Positions 1 through 13,135 are shown, counted from the first letter of the stretch. The stretch is DNA of 64,000 nt from Nematostella vectensis (GCF_932526225.1 NC_064044.1:9538801-9602800); one strand, 5' to 3'. Program-made: numbers and translations. Notes: generated from the sequence alone by a model not told the origin.

Positions 1-3000
1 ATCTCTTATTAATTGTAAAATATTATGCAATTCAGCCTTTGGCTGCTATTTTTAATATTGCCCAATAACTATCTATCTATCGATAACTATGCTTTGAGCC
101 TTTGCCGCCGTTAATGAAATAATGCGAAAAGGAAGCGACAATCGATGCTATCGAAAAGCGTCAGAAAAATGCTTCGGATTTTTCGTAATCATCAAAACGA
201 TGACATTTTGAAGGAGAAAATGTTAGCAAATTTTGGAAAGTCATAACGAGAATATTTCATTGCTGGACTACAACTGATAACAATCATGCAATTTTATAGA
301 TCATATGATAACAAGAGAGCATCTTATGCTCTCTTGTGATGGCTAGTGTCTAAATAAATGAATGGGATAAAACAAGAATGCTTTAAAAAGGCCAACTGTC
401 TAAGAGATCACTCAATTCTAATCCCCCGAGACAAAGATTTCGTTAAAGTAATCAAGTTTTATTCTACGGAAAGGTTAAAAGATAAATATACGGCGACAAC
501 TACACGTGTTCTGGCGCAAATCATATCAATTTATATAATAGTAATTCTCTAATAAAAAAAAAACGCGATTAAAATATTGTCTGAATTTGGTGATGTTGTT
601 AGCTTGACAAACGGTATTATTTTCAGCGTTAAGGCTCGTTACCATCTCAGCTTGAAAACACATTCAATTTTGAAGTATTCAATCTTCAAAAACCTTTGCC
701 CGGTAAGACGAAGGGTTTGAATATATGCAAATCAGATGTCAATTTCACAAGGTTGAATTTGTCAGTGATTTTTTTCATTTTTTTTTTTCAACACAGTCAA
801 CAGAGTTGGTTCCAGAGCCTTCAAACTTTCGTTAAGATTTTTAAATTAAAATGCATGCAATGTATCTGACATGATATTGTCACTGTCTTGATACTGTCAA
901 AAACACCATATTTTATTCTTATGAGTAAATAAAGTTACGGTATTTTCATCAAAAGGGATTGTGAATTTAAATATGAAATCCAATTGGGTTTGTTTAAGTA
1001 AACCAAATAGAATAATTATACTCAGAAAAAATGAGAACATTTCTCTCATTTTACATATCTCTGTATTATCCAAAGAAAAATTTCTTCAATTTGAAAAGGT
1101 AGTCATTTTACTTCTGCTTTATATAAAAGCTACTAAAACTTAGATCGTAAAGGCAGGATATGTATACGTACATAAGCAATTTTGGTCTACGCTTCAAAAT
1201 GGAGCAGTAGTCACCAAATAGTATGCGAGAGATAGGAGGAGCACCGTCTATGATAGGCAACAACAGCGACCGCTAAGCAACTCCAGCTGAAGCATGTATT
1301 GTGTGCGTCTCTACGAGCACAACAATCTAAAGCAAAGTATATTGTTTTGTTACAAACATGTTTCATGAACATTATAGAAAATGAGGACAAGGTTGTCCTT
1401 TGCGCAACTTGTATGCGCAGATATGAAGTTTAAATTTTCCGAGTACCACGCTTGAAGGTCAAATCGATCGTGAAGAACACGTGATGAACATAAGACAAAA
1501 AAAATAATCCATGTGGGTTTTTTAAGGCTACCTTTTTCGTCTTTTTTACTATTTGTCGACTCCTGAATAAACAACATTTGAAAATCGGCGAATATTCCAG
1601 CGAAATCTATGTTTAACTTAGGCTTGCTTAATCTGCTTTTCTTCTTTGAAAATGGAAAAACATATTTTTTCCTCAGTCCTATTTTGGGTTACTACATTTC
1701 CCATTTAAAGATTCTAAATTGAATATTATACAAAAGAACATTTGTTGGAACCTTAAATGTGGTTAATTCTAGGTGTTTCTTTTATTTCTCAATATTAAAA
1801 AAATGCTCAAATTTGCTAATTAATCGGCTACTAAAATCAAGCACGTATAATGACAATAATCCAAAGTAAAAGTTATCAATATAGGATATTGCGGGTTTAC
1901 TAGATTTGAGTGAAAAGAAGTTATAGTACTTTGAACGGACATCTAAAATTGCAGAAAATTGAATTGCTTGCGTTTTTTTAAAGCCAGATTTCCATCTGCT
2001 ATAATGTTTGCTGTCAAAAGCTGCAGCCTAAAAACGATTAGTAGTACTGTCTTCTAGAAGATTCTTTATCTAGAAGAGTTCTTCATGCTGGATCTGTAAA
2101 CAAATCCTTTGCAAATTGAATAATGTTGACTAACATTTCTCGCCCTCTCTGCTATGGGCGAGAATCCTTGTAAACATTGACAGATGGGAACTTAAATATT
2201 CCATAATAACCTGAAGGTATTGACTTAGGAAAGATCTAAAGTTATCCCCTTTTTCAAGAAGAATGTCGCCAGTCTTGTGTTTCACGAGGAGAAAAAGATA
2301 ATAGAAAAATTACACGGAGGGTTAATCATTTTGCAACCTTTCCTTTTTAGAAATCCTGAGATATGGCAAAAGTTTTCTTTTTTTAAACTGAACTTTTTTT
2401 CTTGATATTTCAGCACTAATAAAATTAGTAAATAACAGGATAAATTATTTGTTTGTTTGAAAAGTATACAGATGCCCATGCCAAATTTTGTTACCGTAAA
2501 AAAAGAATAAAGCAAATCATACAAATTAAGGTGGTTTAATTAAACTGGTTTAATTATCAATCTCCCAAGAGTGGACAGAACCCAGAACAAAACAGAATAG
2601 ACTGTGCTGTACTAAGTGATCATTTAGCTGGTAAGAATTTAACACAATGAGAAACTTGGTAAGTTATCAGGCAAAGAAAAACCTTGTTTAACTAAACATG
2701 GTTTTGGTGTAAATGCAGCATTAGTACTTTTATGTCCTCTATCTGAGGACGACCAATTGATCACCACAAACCAGTTACATGTGGGTTATTTAGGTTACCA
2801 ATTTTTCTCTCTTTGATGGGGTGAGGGTGGAGCACGAACTTTTGAAAAACACTGGTTGAGGGGGAGGGGGCACGTGCCTCCACTCGTCTCACACCTTTCT
2901 ACGGCCCTGTCGAGGCAAACGTTTAAGGCTACGTCCCTACTTATTAATACAAATAATAATAATTCTTCAATAATGCGCTTCAGTCGTGTGCTCTGTTATA

Positions 3001-3464
3001 GATCGCTAAGGTTTATCCGTTGCGACTTGAAGGGATTGCTGAGCAACATTATTCTACCATTATTCTTCGCAGTAACACCTGTTGTCTAAGTATAGAGGCA
3101 TAGAGACGTAAAGGACCAAACACCGAATCTCACCGAAAGGTTGAAAAATGGCGGCATAATTTGTTTCGATGATTACTGATTACAGACTCATTAGTATTTC
3201 ATTCGTGAAGGGCCAAACACATAGTTTTTGTTATAGCCTGTATTCATAGCCTATTCTCACCGAAAGGTTGAAAGCTGACATCATAGTTGTTTTGCTGATT
3301 ACAGTTCTAGGAGTTTAAATAGACACAGCGTGTAGGTGAAAGGTACGTGGGGGACCCAATGATAGATAGCTAAAAAATATTAATACATTTATAGATTCTA
3401 CAAAAATGTAGAATCAAAATATAGCTCATTTTGATCTTTGCAGTTAAAGTTTGAAGGTGGGGGA
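1..3464. other. Gene-free AT-rich stretch
   Basis: Only short open frames (60-80 codons) occur here, with no signal peptide, domain motif or convincing splice-site context. The segment is AT-rich with homopolymer T runs. A G-rich patch with a CACGTG core near 2850-2890 resembles a dispersed repeat seen again near 12.3 kb. I see no gene. Confidence 0.5.
3108..3310. repeat. Diverged direct duplication
   Basis: Two tandem, diverged copies share the order CCAAACAC, CTCACCGAAAGGTTGAAA and CTGATTACAG. The first is at about 3108-3186 and the second at about 3212-3307. No coding potential is seen. Confidence 0.55.
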
Positions 3465-3907
3465 ATTGTGCGACCGTCGTAGAACAACTACCCCGGTTCC
3501 AGAGCCTCGAACGTCTCTCTAGTTAGTGGAAAGCGAGCTTGAGGTAAATCTTGTAACTAATTCGGACTGCAAAGTACTATGAAAATTGTGATCAAAATAA
3601 TCTATTGCTCCTTTACTTCGTTCGTTTAGATGTTTGTTATTGCAAACAACAAGAATTAAAAACCGGTTTTGACCTTTTGAACTTGAAGCGAAATTACTAA
3701 AAATACAATAGAAAACTGTCAGAATTTTTGGTTTCCATGACCACGTGTCAATTGGCCAATCAGCGACCAAGTTCAGATTCTGAACCTAGCAGAAGTCGAA
3801 ATAGCGCTTCGATAGGCCAGAGCCTCGTCTCAACCTCGCTGGCCACTAAATAGAGAGACGTTTGAGGCTCTGGAACCGGGGTAGTTGTTCTACGACGGTC
3901 GCACAAT
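3465..3907. mobile_element. MITE-like element with ~62 bp terminal inverted repeats
   Basis: The left end starts TTGTGCGACCGTCGTAGAAC (from 3466) and the right end is its reverse complement (to 3906). The arms run about 62 bp with only two or three mismatches, and a ~310 bp centre lacks coding capacity. No target-site duplication is clear, so the superfamily is not assigned. Confidence 0.75.
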
Positions 3908-6900
3908 ATATAGGGTATAGAAAAGCTCTCCTAATGTAAAACTCTCCTAATGCCCAAACATTCATTCTATTTATGTTGATTGAATCAGGGAAGTTAAGGA
4001 GATCGTGCCTAGAGATGTCTGCTTTAGTCGCGATAGACCTCGATGTTGTGATGAATTTCTTTGCTAAAACAGGCAAAATGAAATTGCATTTCCATGGAAA
4101 TGGTACAAATAATAAAAATCTTGCCTGTCTTGCAAAGATGAAGTAATAGTAGGTTAGTCTGTGTTAGATGTAGTAGAAGCTTGAGGGGAGAGACGATGCG
4201 CGCCTGGGAAATAAAAAAGCGGTCTTCCTCCCCAGGCAAGCGCGGTCTCCCAGGGTTGCGCCCTAGAATGTATAGTACCTTGCACGCAGTGCTTCATGGG
4301 TAACAAATATATTCAAATACGCTTAGGTAGAAACGAATATTGGATTGGAATACTGTGGCATCTCTTATTTGTGTGCCCTAAACATCCACATAATTTTAAG
4401 AGATGTTTTCTGTTGCCATCAAGTTACCCGTGATGCAACACGGACTACAACACATTGAATTTCATTGTGTAATCTTATTTGGAATTGGTTTATTTACCAG
4501 GACATATAAACTGTAAAACTTTGCGCATGCGTGGTAGAAAATGGGCTACGTGGTTGTCCCTCAAATGACATCTTGTCTAACAAGAGGCAAGCAAGTATGT
4601 TTCTAGGCAAAGCACTCACTTTAGCTATTTGCATTGTGTATGTGTTTGCCATGATCTGGACTCTCTAAGGAGCCCGTCTCTTGATAATTTATCGCATTAG
4701 CAATCGTTTTTTTTTTTTTTAGTAACAGGCTTCTTGACTCGATCGTTGAGACGCTCGATAATTCAAGTTTTAGCCACTGACACCCTTGCAAATGTTTTTT
4801 TTAATGGTCTAAGAAGGCGATTCAAAATTTCTCGAAAACTCCACACAGTGCTTACATTTGCCACCCTATCATTTACTGCTCAAAGCCAAAAAAGATGACA
4901 CTCTCGCTTGATCCAATTTGATTCCTTTAAAAGAGATGCCATTTCCTTTCTCTGGGAGATCCTATTGAAAATTGGAATTGAATTCTTTTCAATTTGTTCC
5001 TAAAGAAGTGTTTTACAGTTACAAGATAAAAAAAGGAAAATCATAAATAACAGTGATCCATAACTAATGATGTGTTCAAGTAGTCAAGAGATATTTATTC
5101 AATCACTTAGCGGCTCAAGTCTAATAGAATCCTATTCTGCAGCTGTGTTCTGTAGATGTTTTTCACAAGCGCTTATTTGATTGTGTTTTTGCTATTTTGA
5201 ACTCTTTCTAACGCAACGCCCTACCTTTACTATTAAGAAGATTTGAACAAAAATCAGGCTGCGAGGATTTCCATTATGAGAAATTAATGATATCTGTTAT
5301 TTCTTTTAATTCCTTACCCCCCAAAATGGTTTCATTTTTTTTTTATTTCCTCAATGAAATAGGCATGCTACCGTTACAGCTAATTATTTCCTATGTGAGG
5401 ATACATTTCTTATAATTACCATATCCCCATGATTTCCTCCATTTTCTCTTCTTTGACATTTCTTCGGTTGCAAGTCCGTTTCTTTGTGTATTTAAACCAA
5501 ATATTTGCAGTTTCGTGTGTTTACCCAGGGTAAAAGGAACTAAAAAAACGTCGTAGTCATCTTTTTAGACTTATACTTTTGATATTTTAGTATGGTTTAC
5601 TTTAATTGCGTAAAGGTGGCTTGAAATTCCTTAGCCTTTTTATGGTTTGTGTTGGGTTTTAAATACACGATATATTTTGCCCTTAGTATCTGAGTAGTTC
5701 CTGAGCAGTAACCAAAAAGTTTTAGTAAGCAGGATCACTGCGGTTGTATTCAAACAAAATCTCTGCTGTTTTCATTCGTTAACCAAGGGTGAAGGAACTA
5801 AAAACTTCTGAAATATATGTAATCATCTTTTCATACTTTTTACCTTTTTTAATTCCGTTTATTTGCCTGTCATCAAAAACCTCTGCCTGTATTTAGAGTT
5901 TGGGTAGTTGATTTATAAATACACGAAGTATATTTTGAGTCGAAATATCGAAGGCTTTAGAAAAATACATAATAATAATTTGCTCTATTAATAGTATTTT
6001 TTTTCAGAATTCCCTACATATAAATAGTCGTTTGCTTTAAAGGATTTTTAGATGGGCTTAAAAGCCTATGGCATCCACCTGCGTCTGGTACAGATCTCTC
6101 TTGAATCTGTCTGAGTCTCCTAAAGACTTCGTGTGGATATCATTGTTTAGTAATGCTTAAAACATACACTCTCGTGTTAAAATGATTGGTTGCTATGGTG
6201 ATGTTTTTGCTTCCATCGAGAGCCACTCTCTGGCTGTTCTCTTCTTGAAGCCAATGCGGGGAACTTTTTTAAGATTAAATCCTAAATCCTTGTTATCCTT
6301 CCTGCGTAAGCTTCTTGTAACCCATTCGATTCACGAATTCCTAAAAAAGTTCTTTATGAATAGTGTCGAATTCTTTACTTATCTTTTTATGCTCCTTAAA
6401 GCTTTCCATTGCAATGATTCTTTTTTGTACGTGCAGAGGGCCACTTTTTCTATATTTTGAAGCTATAACAAATTTTGCTAACGTTTTGAGCTTCCCTTTG
6501 TTATCGTCATTTAAAGGGATAGTTCTTTATTGTTTAAAAAAAAATTGCTATACTTAATCTTTTAGCCCTAAGCTCATACAATTTAAAAAAAGGGTTCATT
6601 AATTTTTAAAACGCTAAATTATGTCAGAGGCTAAAGATAATGTAAATCATTGCCCCCTTAAAACAGCCATCTATCTAAGAACCGTTCACATTTTTCTGTT
6701 TTATGATTACAATAAACAGTTTCTTGTTCAAAGAAAGATTTAGGGCGCAAATGATAGGGTTCAGATTCAGCTCCCAACAGTTCTTGTTCCAAAGTCTCAC
6801 ATTTGTCGACAGTGATTATCCAACTACTTATTACCATATAAATTGAAACTTTAATTGACCAAAGAGTTTGCTATCAACAAAAAGAAAATGATTGTACACA

Positions 6901-7063
6901 CCTTTTTACAAAGGGGATTTTTACAAGGGGATTTATACTAGCCTTCCATTACCCTTAAGTATCACGAAAAAGGTGTAAGAAATATAATAAGTATGTGTTA
7001 CCAAGTCTTTGTTTTGTTCCCGTTACTAACGGAACTTGGAGTTCAAATGGAGAATTGACATTC
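3908..7063. other. Gene-free stretch
   Basis: Short spurious open frames only. An imperfect hairpin occurs near 4200-4262. No exon with domain similarity was found on either strand. Part may be 3' flank of the GPCR gene, since that gene's stop lies at 7064 on the minus strand. Confidence 0.45.
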
Positions 7064-8074
7064 TCACGATTCCAGCTGGCTTTCCTGGCCGGAATGTCCC
7101 GGATTAGATGAAGCTCTCCCGCAGCTAATTATCATCTTGAACATAGCTTTGTACTCTTGTCTAAACGCCCTGCTAGTCACGCCATAGATGACTGGGTTGA
7201 TAAGACTGGAAATCATCGCAAGATATGTATACGCCAAATAGACCGGTCTCTCGAACGGAGGTTCCCCGGAGAATGATCCGAGAGTGTCAATAATGCTTGC
7301 AGGAACCCAACATAGGCTAAACCCAAGGAAAACAATCGCTAGAGTTTTCGTGATCTTTGTTTCTTGAATGTGCGCGCGAAGTTGATCTGTGCTCTGCGGA
7401 TTTGGCGCGAAAACTTTATTAGTTCGATAAACTTCTCTGAAGACTGAAGAGTAGCAGTAGCCGATGAGAAGTATTGGACAAGCAATGTACACACATTCAA
7501 TGAATATAGTAAACGTTAGGTTAGTCTCAAACTTGTAAAGGCACATTGCTTTTCCAGGCTGAAACCCGTAGCCTTCGTCGTCGAGAAAAAAAGGAGGTAT
7601 CGACCCAATAAACGCGATGGTCCACACACCAAGAATGTACAAAACAGTGCGTCGCTTTTTGAATAGCTCTTGGTATTTGGCGGGCTTTACGATGCAAAAG
7701 TAACGATTCACCGAAATTAAACTCATGGTGTATATGGAAGCAAGAGCAAGGGTCATCCCTGTAAAACCGTGCACGTAACAGAACGACTTTCCGAACACCC
7801 ACCCTCCGCTTACTAGTGTCCCAAACGTGAAGGGCATGCACAAAACGCCCATCGATGTGTCACTCACTGCAAGCGCCACAACGAACATGTTGGATATTGT
7901 GCGAAGCCGGGGATTTCTCCAAATCGCGCAGCACACGAACGTATTCCCTGAAACTGTGAAGAATATAATCAGGCCCATGACTGTAGATTCGAAGTACACG
8001 CGTCCCGTATCTCGTGTTGCCAAATCGTGGGACAACTTCGTGAAGCCATTCGCGCTAATGTTGTTTTGAACCAT
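7064..8074 (-). CDS. Class A (rhodopsin-like) G-protein-coupled receptor
   Basis: A 336-residue intronless seven-helix receptor, predicted to sit in the plasma membrane and signal through G proteins. Family landmarks are visible: GN at 43-44 in TM1, LAVSD ending at D72 in TM2, C99 at the top of TM3, NRY at 123-125 (variant of DRY), W151 in TM4, C178 in extracellular loop 2 (likely disulfide with C99), FSLCWVP at 252-258 in TM6 and NPVIY at 293-297 in TM7. N-glycosylation sequons occur at N5 and N185. The start follows from the short N-terminus before TM1 (about residues 31-52). The short basic tail ends in a Ser-rich stretch. The overall pattern recalls the large cnidarian set of melatonin-, adenosine- and amine-like orphan receptors. 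The ligand cannot be assigned. Length and motifs are intact, so the gene looks functional. Confidence 0.93.
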   Translation of the reverse strand: MVQNNISANGFTKLSHDLATRDTGRVYFESTVMGLIIFFTVSGNTFVCCAIWRNPRLRTISNMFVVALAVSDTSMGVLCMPFTFGTLVSGGWVFGKSFCYVHGFTGMTLALASIYTMSLISVNRYFCIVKPAKYQELFKKRRTVLYILGVWTIAFIGSIPPFFLDDEGYGFQPGKAMCLYKFETNLTFTIFIECVYIACPILLIGYCYSSVFREVYRTNKVFAPNPQSTDQLRAHIQETKITKTLAIVFLGFSLCWVPASIIDTLGSFSGEPPFERPVYLAYTYLAMISSLINPVIYGVTSRAFRQEYKAMFKMIISCGRASSNPGHSGQESQLES

Positions 8075-9930
8075 TTTTAGGTATAAGTACGTAGGGTAAC
8101 TGCTTTATCCGTTCGCCGCCTTGACTCTAATGAAAAGACTCCCCGCTTTTGGCATATGAAGTGTTCCCAGCAATGACGTGTGACGAGAGTGACCAATCAA
8201 AGACAAGCTTTTAATCCTGACAGTTTGGCTAAATTTATCTGGGACTGTTTCCTTTAAGAAATAAAATATTTTTATAGTTATAATCACAATAGTTGGTATT
8301 CTAGATCTTCGAATTGACTAGACAAAAGCTGAGTAACTCTAAATATAATAATTCATAATTCTAATTGAAAGCAAGATCAAAAGTCGAGAATACAATCATT
8401 TAGCTATGAATTTAAAATAGTGTAAGCGCGATTTTAAATCGTTTGACAAGCGATTATATCCTAGCAGATGTTTCGAGAAACCAACAATCAAATCCCTTTT
8501 CAATTGAGTGTAACAATAGGCGTTGATTTTTTTTTGTTTCTAAAATGACCTCTTTTCTATAAGCGAATACTAAAATCAAAATAGCGTATTTTTCTTGAAT
8601 TAAAAATGCAAAAAGTATTTTGTCTTTCAGTTTCACATCTCCCACATACAACTCGTATCCATTAAACATAGTAATATATACATTTCCGGTCATTTGGGCT
8701 TTCATATCAACCCAATGTGTCGAAGGAAGAGATAGTTGTTTTCACCTTTGCGCGAGAAAAGAGTGCTAACGCATTATAAAAAAGTCGGGTGAAATTAGTC
8801 AGAGGAACAATTACAGTAGAATTTTAGCCATTGAGTATCCCATCATATTTTTCCATGTAGTAAACATTTGATTACCAAAACATAACTTTAGAAAATGCTT
8901 ATTGAAATAGCTTTGTTATCGTCGGATCTCGCGCGCCAACTATCCCGAGGGGTTAGGATATGAGTGCGTGCGGCGAGTGATTTACTCCGCGTGGATAAAC
9001 GATAAACGTGGGAACATCCGTGAAGTCAACATGATTTTTTACTAGTTCAATACAAAACAACCCATGCAGCAAGCTGACTAAAAAATTAAAATGCTTATTT
9101 TATTAATTTTTATATCTGTTTTTGGCCTATCTAAAAGTGGCTACGTTGGGTATAATTTTTAACTGTTGTGTCATTTTGTGGATTGGTGTTTATCGTCAAA
9201 AGCTTATCAAACCAAAAACTATCGATTCTTGAGGTTCTCGGTACTATGATTACATACACGAATCAAGTCTGCTATAGTATGCGAAGGGGCTTACTTTTGA
9301 CTTTTATACAGCAAAAGATTAAACAGCAAAGGATAACCGAACTACATACATAACATAATATGACACCACGTTGAAAATCTTTCTCTTGTTTTATACGCTT
9401 TTATACGCTTTTTCAACTTGCTTGAACTCGAACTTCTCTCTTTCCTTGCAGGTTCGAGTAACTGAGGATTATCTTTGCGTAGTAATATCACAAAAAGCAC
9501 TTCTCTCTGTGACAGGTTTACCTTTGTTATTTTGTATATTGTTGATTTTTTTTCCAAAACTTCGCAATATTTTTCCTATTTTTTTTGCTCTTCCTGAGTT
9601 TAATTGATTTTTTACAAATTTGTTGCCTACATGTATGTACAGTTGTTGTTGTTATATGCAACGATATTAGAGATATTAGTATTTGTTAAAGCCTAATAAA
9701 AGTTATTTTTAATTCGGTGGCAAATTTAATAGAAAGTGTTCGTTTCTATCTATCGAAAGGTGTTGATGGCTTATTTTCCCAACCAAAAAATAATGAGCAA
9801 AATCAACATTTTGTAACTCTCCTTTAACCTTAGCAAAATCTCAATTAAAAATATCCATATTGGTAAAGCAATACGAATACATACAAAAAGCCCAAATAGT
9901 CGTGTTCGTGAACCAGAAGAATGAATACAA

Positions 9931-10027
9931 TACACCAAAAACTGGAATTCTGAGTCTGCCTGAAGAAGTCTTATTAAAGACTTCTTATTAAAAAATTTTG
10001 CAGAGTCCAATTCCAGTTTTTGGTGTA
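9931..10027. repeat. Small fold-back element (19 bp arms)
   Basis: TACACCAAAAACTGGAATT at 9931-9949 is repeated in inverted orientation at 10009-10027. Between them sits a second hairpin (AAGAAGTCTT / ACTTCTT). This could be a tiny MITE. Confidence 0.7.
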
Positions 10028-11668
10028 TCATATTGTTGAAGGGTATAAAGTATTTTAAACTTTATTTGTTTTTATGGTTCATCTTCTTTTCTTTCGTTTT
10101 TATGGTTCATCTTCTTTTTTGATAGGAATTTTCTAAGGATGGTTAAATTCCATGCCCTTATATTGGTCCCTAGTGTTAGATGTTGAGTTGTCATGTTTAA
10201 AAACAAACAATTTTAATTTCTTCAAAGAAATTCAGCATATGGGTGCATACCATGCTGCTCCCAATGATTACTCTCGACTAGTTTTCATTCTTCCATGTCG
10301 ATCCCCTGCGTGTATGGAAAAGTAATGAGTTTTTATGTCTCATTTTCGCTCTCAGAGTTAAGTTTTAATAACCTTTAATAGGCAAATCGGTGTGTTGTCG
10401 ATGATTAGCTAATTACACTCTTTTTTATTGCACAATCAAAGGTTTAGCGACACTGTTTGACTTTAGTGACTTCCCGCCGGAATTTTGGCGAGAAATTCCC
10501 ATGATAAGTTCGCGCGCCGCCACCGGAACATTTTTGGCGAAATCAGTGCGATATGCATTATAAAAGAAATGTTCCAGAAAACTGCTTGAATACAATGTAT
10601 TTAGGAAGAATATCTACGCAAATTACATTTACTTGAACAAAAGGGGCAGATAAATAAGGATAAAACAAAATAGTTTTGATATTGCAGTGATGTTTTCTCA
10701 GTATTCTAAACAATGATTGAGTGATTTTCGTCCACAGGCATGGCTAAAGGCTCATTTAAGATTAAAGTATATACAAAATGCTTATTTCTAAATCACTAAA
10801 ATACCAATGCATCCTGTTTTCTTGAGAAAGGCTTGGGGTTATTTAGCAAGTGTTTATATAGGATGCTAATAAAACAAGACTTTCACTCTATGCTCTATTT
10901 TACAGAAGTAAATCATAGAATTATCAAAGGAATTAGTACTGTATATCATCCTCAAGCACTTAAGATTTTGTCAAACGCAGCCGGCTCTATTTGCCAAGTT
11001 TATTTTTAAGTTCCATTAGATAGGATAGAATTACACTTCTTGCTTACGATTATCACAACACGCAAATCAGGAACACGGAAAATCACGTTCTTCCCAACTT
11101 CCACAGATACCTGGCGCTAGAATTATTCACTGATTTTACTATTGATCAAAAGTTAAGATTTTGACCTTTATCAAACAGCTTTAGTGGCCATAAGGTATTC
11201 TTTTCTTATATCCGAGTTATAAAAAAGCTGTTAATCACCTTTATATATATATATTTCAACATCATTTGTCCTGTGGAAAAAAGGGCAAGTTTTAGCCTGT
11301 AAAACTTGCGGTATAACTTGATCTTATTTCAATTGTTAACCAAGAATAAAGTTTTCTTTTTCAAACCGCTAACATTGCTATTGGCACTTGAAAATTTGGG
11401 GTGTACATTTAACTTCCTATTCGCATTGCAATGACAAACATGGCCCGAGCTCAAAGAAAAATGTTATGTTCTTGACGGTGGAAGGCTATTACACGGTGAA
11501 ATGCTCCTTCAAAGTTTCGGAGGCTTTGAGATGCTATGCTAGGAAAAAGCCCTTCTCAATTGACTACTTTTCACAACCGTTTATTTGTTCTTGTTCCAAA
11601 TCATTTAGTGGACGAGACCCCCACGATAATGCGACCATCTTGAAAAAAAACACCAGCTTGTATGTATT

Positions 11669-11701
11669 CCAAATAAGGAATTGATTAATTTCCTTATTTG
11701 G
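11669..11701. repeat. Perfect 12-bp stem hairpin
   Basis: CCAAATAAGGAA at 11669-11680 and its reverse complement at 11690-11701 are separated by a 9-nt AT-rich loop. Function unknown. Confidence 0.7.
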
Positions 11702-11988
11702 TGTGGCCGGGTTCAATAAAAAACTGGTTTTCGAACCTTTTCTTGATATGCATTTATTAATTGTAAACACCATGATCATTCATGAGGGGGCGGTCATATT
11801 GGGATCTGTGACTACGATGACCGCCGGCGTATTTATGACATTGGTAATGATGATGATAACAATTGTCTTTGATGAGATGATGATATGATATGATTCTTGG
11901 TAATTATAGTGTTAAAATAAAAGTGAAGTATTTGGATTGAAATGTTATGGTTAATAACCTGACTGTCTTTGACCATTTTAACCAACAG

Positions 11989-12083
11989 ATAACGATGTGC
12001 CTCTGACGTGTACCCCTCCCTGCCCTGTTAGCCACGAGTGCATACAGGGCCAGTGCGTCTGCCTACCCGAGGCTGTCTGCTGA
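11989..12083 (+). CDS. Orphan terminal EGF-like exon
   Basis: An acceptor AACCAACAG (AG at 11987-11988) is followed by a phase-1 exon encoding a six-cysteine module with spacing C-x3-C-x5-C-x4-C-x-C-x5-C, then TGA at 12081-12083. The spacing resembles exons 9, 17 and 18 of the neighbouring minus-strand EGF gene, but this exon is on the opposite strand and converges on that gene's 3' end. No partner exon is visible upstream on the plus strand. It may be the last exon of a gene with long introns, or a remnant of an inverted duplication. Confidence 0.5.
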
Positions 12084-12149
12084 CCACTCCATGACACAAC
12101 GCAGGCTTAACTCCAAAAAGGTTTACGTCCACGACCGTAGCAGGCCTCG

Positions 12150-12330
12150 AAATATTGGACGTGTGTGTGTGTGTGGTGGGGGGGGGGGGGGACAGAGTAC
12201 AGAAACATTAAAAACATATTGGGGGGGGGGGGGGTCACAGCCACGCCCCTGCTGGTCATTTCCTTATAATTTTTCAAAAGATTGGGGGGCACGTGCCCCC
12301 AGTGCCCCACCCCCTGCTAGAGCCTTGACG
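12150..12330. repeat. G/C-run-rich dispersed repeat
   Basis: Runs of 10-13 G flank a palindromic GGGGGGCACGTGCCCCC. Related G-rich patches recur at 2850, 54370 and 58210, each followed by variants of CTACAGCCCTG. This is probably a degenerate dispersed repeat. The open frames across it are low-complexity. Confidence 0.55.
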
Positions 12331-12569
12331 TTTCAAAAGTAACTCTCATTTAACTAGTTGATACAACTGTAATTCAGTTAACATATATTCCGTCGTCATT
12401 ATTTGAAAAATAATGTACATTTATCGTCTTGAACCCCCACCTCCCTTCTACCCAATTCAGCCCCCCCCCCCCCATCTTAGATTTAGCCTTCCCTCTAACG
12501 CCTTAAATTAGATAAAAACAAAAAACACACTGGACACGATCTTTAATGTTTTTTTTCCTCATTGATACT

Positions 12570-12575
12570 TTTATT
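12570..12575 (-). terminator. Candidate poly(A) signal of the multi-EGF gene
   Basis: AATAAA on the minus strand about 450 bp downstream of the stop at 13029, followed by a T-rich tract. It would give a 3' UTR of roughly 0.45-0.5 kb. Confidence 0.4.
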
Positions 12576-13028
12576 GAAAAAAATTAATTGACCTGGTTGC
12601 TAAACATGTATGATATGACTTCATATACAGTTGACCGTAAAACGAATATTTTACATACAAATCTTAATTTTAGAACATCTTTTTACGATGTACATGACAG
12701 TCTTGATATAAAAGTTACTCTCGGGTGTACATAATTTTTAATATCATTTCACATAAGTGGGGTTTTCCTTTGTGCCCTGGCATCTCTTGGTAATTCAAAA
12801 GATATTCAAGACCATGATCAAATGTTAAAACCGTAAACTACGTGGATGCTCGCACTGTATAATGCGTACAAAAATGTCAAGAAGCAATAATTATTATACA
12901 CAATCATAATACAACGCCTGTTATGAATACACATGTAAACATATTCTGTGAAGTTATACTTGATACAAGCACGTTCGTCAAGCACAGGGCAGATCGATGT
13001 GCACATTCGTCTCATATGGGACGCAGCA

Positions 13029-13135
13029 CTAGACCTTAACGCAGCTATGATTTTGTAAGTGATATCCCTTGATACAAGCACAGTCTCCATCAACGCAGTA
13101 CGCGTTAAGAGGACACATGAAGCACTTGCTCTCCG
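13029..13135 (-). CDS. Multi-EGF gene exon 18: terminal EGF-like module and stop
   Basis: 107 nt: two bases completing the junction codon, then 34 codons and TAG at 13029-13031. Compact [10 protein letters not shown]...CACIKGY...C module; the protein ends three residues after the last Cys, so no membrane anchor follows. Confidence 0.85.

Larger units (their letters stand above)
8075..11988. other. Gene-free stretch upstream of the GPCR
   Basis: AT-rich with homopolymer runs, a short direct repeat (10064-10118) and two fold-back structures listed separately. Its lower end probably includes the GPCR promoter, but no diagnostic promoter element is clear. A 98-codon frame at 11388-11684 (+) has five cysteines but no recognisable spacing. 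Exons of the gene ending at 12083 could lie here unseen. Confidence 0.45.

Noticed and set aside
12091-12342. Gly-rich and Pro-rich frames
   Set aside because: Created by G and C homopolymer runs of a dispersed repeat.
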